Source: Roseitranquillus sp963749675
GTDB taxonomy: Bacteria; Pseudomonadota; Alphaproteobacteria; Rhodobacterales; Rhodobacteraceae
DNA: 64,000 nucleotides
Direction of reading: 5' to 3'
NCBI GenBank assembly: GCA_963749675.1
Contig: CAVVNT010000001.1
Coordinates: 496,001-560,000 of the forward strand
Made by a program: the position numbers and the translations under genes. How positions within the stretch are numbered: the stretch's first letter is position 1; each line of letters opens with the position of its first letter. Shown here piece by piece: positions 52,959-61,673 of this stretch. The notes beneath the pieces are model-generated. The model saw only the letters and a list, made by a program, of their open reading frames with translations, did no database searches and had not been told where the DNA came from.

Positions 52959-55710
52959 TTACTCCGCCGCGACCTCCGCGGCTTCGACGCGGACGGCGCA
53001 GAACTTGAACTCCGGGATCTTGCCGTAGGGGTCGATGGCAGGATTGGTCAGCAGGTTCGCCGCGGCCTCGACATAGGCAAAGGGCAGGAACGCCATGCCC
53101 GGCGCCACTGCACGGTCGGCGCGGGCGGCAAGCTCGATGGAGCCGCGGCGGCTGGTCAGGCGGACGCGGCCGCCCGGCTCGACGCCGAGCTTGCGCAGGG
53201 TCGAGGGGTGGAGGCCGCAGGTCGGTCCAGGCTCCAGCGCGTCGAGCGTGGCGGAGCGGCGGGTCATCGAGCCGGTGTGCCAGTGCTCGAGCTGCCGGCC
53301 CGTGGTCAGGACGAAGGGGTAGTTCGCGTCGGGCGGCTCGTCCGGTGGGACGATCTGCGCCGGCGTGAACTTGGCGCGCCCGCTCTCGCGCGGGAAGGCG
53401 GTGCCGAAGACGATCGACGCGCCGGGGTCGGCGGGGCCTGAGCTGGGATAGGTGACAGCCCCCTCGCGCTCCAGCCGGTCCCACGTGATGTGGTCGAGCG
53501 ACTGCATCGAGGACGCCATCTCGGCATAGACTTCGCGCGGATGCTCGTAGGTCCAGCCGAGGCCGAGGCGGTTGGCAAGGTCGGTGGTGATGCGCCAGTC
53601 CTCGCGCGCCTCGCCGGGCGGCGGCAGCGCCGGGCGGCCCATCTGCACCTGGCGGTTGGTGTTGGTCACGGTCCCGGTCTTTTCGAAGAAGGCCGAGGCG
53701 GGCAGGATCACGTCGGCGTACATCGCCGTCTCGGTCAGGAAGATGTCCTGCACCACCAGGTGGTCGAGCTTGGCGAGCGCGTCGCGGGCGTGGCTGACGT
53801 CGGGGTCGGACATCGCCGGGTTCTCGCCCAGGACGTACATCGCGGTGATGTCGCCGGCGTGGGTCGCGTCCATGATCTCGGTGACCGTCAGGCCCGGTCT
53901 GTCGCTGAATTCCGCGCCCCAGAGTCGTTCGAGATTCGAGTGTGCGGTGGCGTCCGAGACCGACTTGTAGTCCGGCAGGAACATCGGGATCAGGCCGGCG
54001 TCCGACGCGCCCTGCACGTTGTTCTGGCCGCGGAGCGGGTGCAGGCCGGTGCCGGGACGCCCGACATGGCCGCACATCAGCGCGAGCGAGATCAGGCAGC
54101 GCGAGTTGTCGGTGCCGTGGACGTGCTGGCTGATGCCCATGCCCCAGAAGATCATCGCGGCGCGGGAGCGGGCGAAGACGCGGGCGACCTCGCGGATGGT
54201 CTCGGCATCGATGCCGCAATGCTCGGCCATCTTCTCGGGCGGGAACCCGTCGAGATGGGCCACGAGGTCGTCCCAGCCCTCGGTGAAGCCCGCGACGTAC
54301 TGCTGGTCGGCCATCCCCTCGGTGACGATCACGTGCATGATCGCGTTCAGCAGAGCGACGTCCGAGCCCGGCTTGAACTGCAGCATGTGGGTGGCGTGGC
54401 GCTTGAGCGCCTGGCCGCGCGGGTCCATGACGATGAGCTCGCCGCCGCGCTTGGCGAACTGCTTGAAGAAGGTGGCGGCGACCGGGTGGTTCTCCACCGG
54501 GTTGGCGCCGATGACGATGGCGCAGTCGGCATTCTCGATCTCGTTGAACGTCGCGGTCACGGCGCCCGACCCGACGTTCTCCATCAGCGCCGCGACCGAG
54601 GAGGCGTGGCAGAGCCGGGTGCAGTGGTCGAGGTTGTTGTGGCCGAAGCCCTGCCGGATCAGGCGCTGGAACAGGTACGCCTCCTCATTGGTGCACTTGG
54701 CGGAGCCGAAGCCCGCGACACGGGTGCCGCCGGCGGCCTTCAGCCCCGCTGCGGCGGCGTCGAGCGCTTCGTCCCACGTCGCCTCGCGGAAGTGCGTGAG
54801 CGGGTTCGCGGGGTCGACGTCCATGCGCTTCGGAACGTCCCTCGCGGCGGATCAGCGGCCTCGTCAGGCGGTGCGGGTGGTGGACGTAGTCGTAGCCGAA
54901 GCGGCCCTTGACGCAGAGGCGGCCGCGGTTCGACGGGCCCTGCGCGCCGTCGACCTTGAGGATGCGGCCGTCCTTCGTGGCGATGTCGATCTGGCAGCCG
55001 ACGCCGCAGAACGGGCAGACGGTGCGCGTCACCTCCTCGACCGCCGCGCTGTCGCCGCGCTGCTGGTCGTCGAGCAGCGACGCCTCCATCAGCGCGCCGG
55101 TCGGGCAGGCCTGCACGCATTCGCCACAGGCGACGCAGGTGGAGGCGCCCATCGGGTCGTCGAAGTCGAAGACCGGGAAGGTGCCGTGGCCGCGGCCCGC
55201 CATGCCGATGACGTCGTTGACCTGCACCTCGCGGCAGGCGCGGACGCAGAGGCCGCACTGGATGCAGGCGTCGAGGTTGACGCGCATCGCCGGGTGGCTC
55301 GGGTCGGGCAGCGGCGACGCCTCCATCGGCGGGAAGCGCGAGGCCTCGACCTCCTGCGCGGCGGCGGTCCGGCGCATGTGGCTGGAGCGGTCGTGCGCCT
55401 CCTCGGCGCTCGGCTGGTCGGCGGTCAGCATCTCCACGATGAGGCGCCGCGCGGTCCCGGCGCGGTCGCTCTGGGTGCGGACCTCCATCCCGTCGGTCGG
55501 CTGGCGGATGCAGGAGGCGGCGAGCCGCGGCTCCCCCTCCACCTCGACCATGCAGGCGCGGCAATTGCCGTCCGGCCGGTATCCGGGAGAGTCCTTGTGG
55601 CAGAGGTGCGGGATGGTCGTGCCGAGCCGCCTGGCGACCTGCCAGATCGTCTCGCCGGGCGCGGCCGTGACCTCCTGTCCGTCGAGGATGAATGTCGTTT
55701 CTGGCGCCAT
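52959..55710 (-). CDS. Molybdenum/tungsten formate dehydrogenase alpha subunit (one frame break)
   Basis: About 916 residues after removing one base near 54842 (RREG-VPKRMDVDPANP). Domains in order: 2Fe-2S ferredoxin-like (residues 5-80, HLCHKDSPGYRPDGNCRACMVEVEG), His/Cys 4Fe-4S, two 4Fe-4S sites (CIQCGLCVRAC and CVACGECVQACPTGA), a further 4Fe-4S (CPFCGVGC), then the bis-MGD catalytic domain with CTRLCHASSVA supplying the metal Cys and the catalytic His, and a C-terminal cofactor-binding domain. The architecture is FdsA-like, NAD-dependent cytoplasmic formate oxidation. The partner beta/gamma subunits are not in the window. Confidence 0.9.
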
Positions 55711-55797
55711 GTACTACATCGCCTCCCGTGCCGAAACGTTAGATCCGGGGCTCGGCGTTGGCGAGACGTCTTCACGACATTCCCGCCGCCGTTTGCG

Positions 55798-56160
55798 TCA
55801 GAGCCGGACGCGCCCGCTCTCGCCGGACTCGAGCTCCCATCTGACGGAACGCCCGCCGAGCGGGTCGGGTCCGACCCTCGCCGTTCCCGTGACGCCGCCG
55901 GTGCAGGACAGCTCGGTCGTGCGAAACGGGCTGGTCAGTGTCGGCGCCTCGTAGGAGCCGGAGCAGGCGCGGATGCGGCCCTGCGTCAGGCCCAGCACAC
56001 GCAGGCCGGTTCGCCCCGTCGTCTCCACCGCCTCCACCGGCGCGGCGCGAGCGCTCTCGTCGGTCGCCGATCCGGTGAAGGACGCCGGGGTCTGAGCGCA
56101 GGCGGCCACCAGAAGGAGCGGGGCGAGCGGGCGGACATGGCTGCGGAGCCTCGCTGTCAT
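55798..56160 (-). CDS. Small lipoprotein of unknown function
   Basis: 120 residues. A signal sequence with lipobox LLVAAC (Cys near residue 20) gives an acylated mature protein with a short beta-rich domain (GLRVLGLTQGRIRACSG, FRTTELSCTGGVTGTARVG). Two further cysteines may pair. The ATG at 56158-56160 gives the best signal peptide. Not recognised as a named family. Confidence 0.6.
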   Translation of the reverse strand: MTARLRSHVRPLAPLLLVAACAQTPASFTGSATDESARAAPVEAVETTGRTGLRVLGLTQGRIRACSGSYEAPTLTSPFRTTELSCTGGVTGTARVGPDPLGGRSVRWELESGESGRVRL

Positions 56161-56325
56161 CGGCGGCACAATAGCCGTCGCGGCGGCAGTTGGAAAGGAA
56201 ACCCGGTATCGAGATGAACGACATCGTGACAATTCGACGTTCGGACGGACCCCGATGGCCGCCGGAGCGTTCTAGGCATGAACGGAAATCAACCCGGTCC
56301 GCGCATGGACCGGAAGGAGGAATGC

Positions 56326-56523
56326 ATGAACTGGGACCAAATCCAAGGTAATTGGAAACAGATGAAGGGCTCCGCACGAGAGCAGTGGGGCCAGCTCACG
56401 GACGATGACGTCGAGATGGCCGCGGGTGACCGCGACAAGCTCGAAGGCCGCATCCAAGAACGGTACGGCAAGTCCAAGGAGGACGCGCGCCGCGAGGTCG
56501 ACGAGTGGATCGGGCGCCAGTAG
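56326..56523 (+). CDS. CsbD-family stress-response protein
   Basis: 65 residues. MNWDQIQGNWKQMKGSAREQWGQL and GDRDKLEGRIQERYGKSKEDARREVDEW are the complete CsbD domain, a small hydrophilic general-stress protein of unknown biochemistry. GGAAGGAGG precedes the ATG. A strong terminator follows 39 bases after the stop. Confidence 0.93.
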   Translation: MNWDQIQGNWKQMKGSAREQWGQLTDDDVEMAAGDRDKLEGRIQERYGKSKEDARREVDEWIGRQ

Positions 56524-56561
56524 GCCGCTAAGGCCGTGTCACGAGTTTCTGTTGTTTGCCA

Positions 56562-56590
56562 CCGCCCCGGGTCATCCCGGGGCGGTTTTT
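56562..56590 (+). terminator. Strong Rho-independent terminator between CsbD gene and lipase gene
   Basis: CCGCCCCGGG (56562-56571) pairs perfectly with CCCGGGGCGG (56576-56585) around TCAT, followed by five T. Confidence 0.9.
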
Positions 56591-56593
56591 CGT

Positions 56594-57235
56594 TCAGGCC
56601 ACGCGCGGCCAGACCTTTTCGATGCGGGCGAACCGCTCGCCGGCCTCGGCTTCCAGCAGGCGCGTGTATTCCGCGACCCCGTGGTTGCGGGGCGACACCG
56701 GAAATCCCGTACGGAAGCAGCGGACCGAGCCGATATGCCGGAAACCGGTGGGGGGGACGCCGGTCACCGGGTCGTCGGACCGGCAGAGGTTCAGCACCCA
56801 TCCCTCGCCGTTGATCCGCGGCAGCCGCCCCCTGTAGACGCGTGGCGAGCCGAAGGTGACGGTCGGGATCTGCATCCGGTGGCCGATGATTTGCGCCGCC
56901 GCGCCGCCCAGGGAATGGCCGACGATGAACCGCGGCTTGAAGTGCCGGGCAAAGCGATAGACGCTGTCGGCGTGGCGGAGAAAGCCGAAATGCCAGGCGC
57001 CGGCCTGGGCCGTTGGAATGAGCTGCAGGCCGGGAATGCGGGCGCCCTTGCTCACGACTGCGAGATTGAAGCGCTTCCAGTCTTCGCGCTCGTTGGTTCC
57101 GGGGATGACGAGGTCGCCGTCTCGGGTGACGAAGGCCTCGACGAACGGCTCGCTGTTGGCCGCCGCAAAGTCAAGCGTTCCGGCATAGGCCTGCGCCAGG
57201 AGTTCGGCCGCTTCGAGCGTCGATTTTTGATGCAT
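56594..57235 (-). CDS. Lipase class 3-like alpha/beta hydrolase
   Basis: 213 residues. Nucleophile elbow GHSLGGAAAQ near residue 103, PTVTFGSPRVYRG and DPVTGVPP with the likely catalytic Asp, and a His in PRNHGVAEYTRLL complete a Ser-Asp-His triad of the class 3 lipase type. No signal peptide is visible, so cytoplasmic or secreted by an unknown route. Upstream frame to 57496 lacks family similarity; the ATG at 57233-57235 is chosen. It converges with the CsbD gene at the terminator. Confidence 0.85.
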   Translation of the reverse strand: MHQKSTLEAAELLAQAYAGTLDFAAANSEPFVEAFVTRDGDLVIPGTNEREDWKRFNLAVVSKGARIPGLQLIPTAQAGAWHFGFLRHADSVYRFARHFKPRFIVGHSLGGAAAQIIGHRMQIPTVTFGSPRVYRGRLPRINGEGWVLNLCRSDDPVTGVPPTGFRHIGSVRCFRTGFPVSPRNHGVAEYTRLLEAEAGERFARIEKVWPRVA

Positions 57236-57440
57236 GGCAATGCTCCCTGAAATCCGTTCCGATCCACCCAATGCGCGGATCCTATCACATTTCGCACGCC
57301 GGCGGGCGTCGGGAATTCCGGGCCTCGCGCCGATACCCGTCGGGGGGGCGAATGTCGGTTTCGGCAACGCTTGCGTCGTCAATTCCCGTGACCCTGTGCG
57401 ACGATCGGGCGATGCTGATGCCGTCGTGACGGAGGGCGCT

Positions 57441-59931
57441 ATGAAGACCCATGTGCGAGTTCTGATCGTGGGCGGCGGCGCCGTGGGCGCCGGCATCGCC
57501 TACGCGCTGGCAAAGGCCGGCTGGACCGACCTCATGCTGGTGGAGCGGGACGAGCTGACCTCGGGCTCCACCTGGCACGCCGCGGGCCTGCTGCCCTACT
57601 TCAACATGAGCTACGCGACGACGCACATCCATGACCACTCCATCCGGCTCTACAAGACGCTGGAGGAGGAGACGGGGCTGAACCCCGGCTTCTCGGTCGT
57701 CGGCAACCTGCGGATGGCGCAAAGCCAGGCGCGGATGGACGAATACATGCTCTACGCCGCCACGGCGGAGAACGTCGACGTTCCCTACGAGTGGATGACG
57801 CCCGACCAGATCAAGGAGCGCTGGCCGCTGGTCCGGACCGAGGACCTCGTCGGCGCGATCTTCCACCCCACCGACGGCTACATCAATCCCGCCGACGTCA
57901 CCCAGGCTCTGGCTCGTGGTGCCCGCAACCGCGGCGTCGCGATCGAGCGGCGCTGGCAGGCCGACGCGTTCCGCTGGACCGGCTCGGCCTGGATCGTCAC
58001 GCTGACCAAGATGGTCGAGCGCGGCGGCAACCTCGTCGCCTCCGAGGAGCGGATGGAGGTCACGGCAGAGCATGTGGTGACGGCCTCGGGCAACCATGCG
58101 CAGCGGACGGCGCGCCTCCTCGACATCAAGATCCCGGCGATCCCGGTCGAGCACCAGTACATCGTGACGGAACCCGACCCGGCGCTGCAGCAGTACCGCC
58201 TCGACCATGGCGAGCACCCGGTGCTGCGCGACGCCGACGCCAAGTGGTACGTCCGCGAGGAGCGCGGCGGCTCGATCCTCGGCCCCTACGAGAAGGGCGC
58301 ACCGGCGCGCTTCGCCCACGGCGTGCCGGAACTCGTTCCGCGCCGACCTCTTCCCCCTCGACCTCGACCGGATCGAGGCGGAGTACATGAGCTTCATCCA
58401 CCGCATTCCATCGGCCGAGGAGGTGGGGCTCAAGGACGACTACAACGGCCCGATCTGCTACACGCCCGACGGCAACCCGCTGCTCGGCCCGGCGCCCGGC
58501 CTGCGCAACATGTGGCTGGCCGAAGGCTTCAGCTTCGGCATCACCGCGGCGGGCGGTGCCGGCCACTACCTCGCGCAGTTGATGACCGAGGGCGAGGCCG
58601 AGATCGACATGACCTCCCTCGACCCGCGCCGCTACGGCACCTGGATGACGACCGAGTTCGCCTGCCGCAAGAACGAGGAGGCCTACGACCACGTCTTCGT
58701 TCTGCACCACCCCGACGAGGAGCGGCCGGCGGCACGACCGCTGCGCACCGCCCCCTGCTACGACCGTCTCGTTGCGCGCGGCGCCCAGTTCGGCCAGATC
58801 GCGGGGTGGGAGCGGCCGACCTACTTCGCCGAACCCGGCTTCGACGACCACGCCGCCCGCTCGTTCCGCCGCGGCGGCTGGTGGTCCTACGCGGCGGCCG
58901 AGGCGCAGGCGATCCGTGACGGCGTCGGCCTCCTGGACCTCACGCCCTTCGCCAAGCACGAGCTGAGCGGGCCGGGCGCCGCGCCGTTCCTGGAATGGTA
59001 CACGACGAACGCCCTGCCCAAGGTCGGCCGCGTCAGCCTGACCTACACCCTGTCGCCCGCCGGCACCGTCGCCAGCGAGTACACCATCGCGCGCCTGTCG
59101 CACGACCGCTTCTACCTCGTCTCCGCCGGCGCCTGGCACGCTTACGACCACGACATGCTGGCGAAGGCGATCGCGGACCGGCGGGGCGAGTTCGGCGACA
59201 TCCACCTCGCCGAGGTGACCTCGCAGTACGGCGTTTTCGCGGTAACGGGCCCGAAGGCGCGCGACGTTCTCGGCTCCCTCGTCGTCGATGCCGAGCCCGC
59301 GACGAAGCTGTCGAACAAGCGTTTCCCCTGGCTCTCGGTGCGTGGGCTAGAACTTGGCATGGTGCCGGTGCGGGCGCTGCGCGTGAGCTACACCGGCTCG
59401 CTCGGGTGGGAGCTGCACCACCCGATGGAGATGCAGAACCACCTCTTCGACCGGCTAATGGCGGCGGGCGAGGCGCACGGGCTGAAGCTCTGCGGCACCC
59501 GCGCCATGAACTGGCTGCGGCAGGAAAAGAGCTACCGTGCCTTTGGAGCCGAGCTCGGGCGCGACGCCACGCCGCTCGAGGCCGGGCTCGACCGCTTCGT
59601 CGACTGCACCCGGCCGTTCCACGGAAAGACCGCTATGCAGGAGACCGGCGTGCGCGCCAAGTGCGTGACGCTGCTGATCGACGGGCCGGAGGACGCCGAT
59701 CCTTGGGGCCGCGAGGCGCTCTACGACGGCACGCGGCGGGTCGGCCGCCTGACCTCCGGGGGGTGGTCCGTCAGCCTCGGGCGGCAGATCGGCATGGGCT
59801 ATGTTGCACCGGACCAGGCGAGGCCCGGAACGGCGCTCACAGTGAAGATGCTCGATCGTCTATGGCCTGCCGAAATCGTCGACGAGAGCCCATGGGATCC
59901 CAGGAATGAGGCGCTTCGCGCCAACTCCTGA
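57441..59931 (+). CDS. FAD-dependent dimethylglycine/sarcosine dehydrogenase-like enzyme with GcvT domain (one frame break)
   Basis: About 829 residues after removing one base near 58336. N-terminal FAD domain (LIVGGGAVGAGIAYALAKAG; SGSTWHAAGLLPYF, whose His is the covalent flavin site in the mammalian homologues), then GFSFGITAAGGAGHYLAQLM, and a C-terminal folate-binding GcvT domain from about residue 400 (LLDLTPFAKHELSGPGAAPFL, VTGPKARDVLG, SYTGSLGWELHHP). Family members oxidatively demethylate N-methylated glycines and load the C1 unit onto tetrahydrofolate. With formate dehydrogenase nearby this fits C1 and methylated-amine catabolism. Confidence 0.9.
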
Positions 59932-60097
59932 CGCCCTTACCGCTTGACGCATCGGCAGGGCAGGCGGGGCTTGCCAAGTCGGCCGGTTCCCGCTTTGCTC
60001 GCCGGGCTTTGACAAGCGGGGGCGCGGTCCTTTTACGCCGCATCGGAGGGCCGCGCGCCGTCCCCGAAGGTGGAGAAAGCGGCGGGCAAGACGGCTC

Positions 60098-61597
60098 ATG
60101 CACGTCTCATTCCGACTGAACGGCGAAGAGATCCGCCTCGCGGTTCCCGACCCGACGCGCACGCTCCTCGACTGGTTGCGCGAGGATCGTGGCCTCACGG
60201 GCACCAAGGAAGGCTGCAACGAAGGCGATTGCGGCGCGTGCTCGGTCCTCGTCACCGACGCGGACGGCGCGCGGGCGCTCAACGCCTGCATCCTGTTCCT
60301 GCCGCAGCTCGACGGCAAGGCGGTGCGGACCGTCGAGGGCATCGCGGGGCCCGACGGCACGCTGCACCCGGTGCAGGAGGCCATGGTGCGCCTGCACGGC
60401 TCTCAATGCGGCTTCTGTACGCCGGGTTTCATCGTGGCGATGGCGACGGGGCACATGAACGGCCGGCACGACCACGACGACGTGCTGGCCGGCAACCTCT
60501 GCCGTTGCACCGGGTACGCGCCGATCGTCCGCGCCGCCGAGGATGCGGCCGCCGCACCGGTTCCCGACTGGATGCGCGACGACGGGGTCGCGCCCGCGGC
60601 GTCAGCCGCGACGGGCAACGAGGCGGGGGAGAACGCCCCCTCCGAGGCGCCCGTCCCCTCGGAGGTCGGGGCGGACTGGGGCTACCGCGACGCCGACGCC
60701 GGAACGTCGGCCTCGGATGCCGGCGGCGGCGATCCACACGGCGCCTGGGTGCGGCCGCGGAGTGCCGACGCGCTCGCGGAATGGTACCTGCAGAATCCCG
60801 GCGCGACGCTCGTCGCCGGAGCCACCGACGTCGGGCTCTGGGTCACGAAGGGGCTGCGGGACATCGCTCCGGTCGCGTTCCTCGCCGGCTGCGAAGACCT
60901 GCGCGGCATCGAGGTCGGTGACGATGAGGTGCTGATCGGCGCGATGACGACGCTCGCCGAACTCAGGCAGGCGGTGGCGCCGCTGCACCCGAGCTTCGCG
61001 GAGCTGATCCGGCGCTATGGGTCGGAGCAGGTGCGGGGCGCGGCGACGATCGGCGGCAACATCGCGAACGGCTCGCCCATCGGCGACGGACCGCCCGCGC
61101 TGATCGCGCTGGGCGCGACGCTGCACCTGCGCCGCGGCGACGCGCGTCGGAAGCTCGCGCTCGAGGAGTTCTTCCTCGACTACGGAAAGCAGGATCGGCG
61201 CGAGGGTGAGTTCGTCGAGGCGGTGAGCTTCCCGCGCCAGCCCGACCGTCTGCGCTGCTACAAGCTGTCGAAACGCTTCGACCAAGACATCTCCGCCGTC
61301 TGCGGCTGCTTCAGCGTCATCGTCGAGGACGGGCGGGTGACGTCGGCGCGGATCGTCTTCGGCGGCATGGCCGGTCTCCCGAAGCGCGCGGCCGCGGCCG
61401 AGGCGGCGCTGGCGGGACAGGACTGGTCGCAGGCCGCGGTGGCGGCGGCGCAGAACGTCCTCGCCGAGGACTTCACGCCGCTCTCCGACATGCGGGCGAG
61501 CGCCGCGTACCGGCTGGATGGCGCCCGGGGGATGCTGTCGCGGTACCTTGCCGAGGACCTCGGTCAGGCAACTCGCATCCTCGAGGTGATGCCGTGA
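60098..61597 (+). CDS. xdhA: Xanthine dehydrogenase small subunit (Fe-S/FAD)
   Basis: 499 residues. N-terminal 2Fe-2S domain CNEGDCGACSV, second 2Fe-2S domain QCGFCTPGFIVAM and NLCRCTGYAPIV, a linker of about 60 Ala/Pro/Glu-rich residues, then the FAD domain (LVAGATDVGLWVTKGL, RGAATIGGNIANGSPIGDGPPALIALGA) and CO_deh_flav_C. Bacterial XdhA linkers are usually shorter. Carries electrons from the molybdenum centre of XdhB to NAD. ATG at 60098. Followed after 76 bases by xdhB. Confidence 0.94.
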   Translation: MHVSFRLNGEEIRLAVPDPTRTLLDWLREDRGLTGTKEGCNEGDCGACSVLVTDADGARALNACILFLPQLDGKAVRTVEGIAGPDGTLHPVQEAMVRLHGSQCGFCTPGFIVAMATGHMNGRHDHDDVLAGNLCRCTGYAPIVRAAEDAAAAPVPDWMRDDGVAPAASAATGNEAGENAPSEAPVPSEVGADWGYRDADAGTSASDAGGGDPHGAWVRPRSADALAEWYLQNPGATLVAGATDVGLWVTKGLRDIAPVAFLAGCEDLRGIEVGDDEVLIGAMTTLAELRQAVAPLHPSFAELIRRYGSEQVRGAATIGGNIANGSPIGDGPPALIALGATLHLRRGDARRKLALEEFFLDYGKQDRREGEFVEAVSFPRQPDRLRCYKLSKRFDQDISAVCGCFSVIVEDGRVTSARIVFGGMAGLPKRAAAAEAALAGQDWSQAAVAAAQNVLAEDFTPLSDMRASAAYRLDGARGMLSRYLAEDLGQATRILEVMP

Positions 61598-61673
61598 GGG
61601 AGCGTGGGCGTCTCGCGGAGGGCGCGGTGCGCTCCCGCCTCGGCGCCCGCCGCGACGGCTCCGGTGGCTACCG

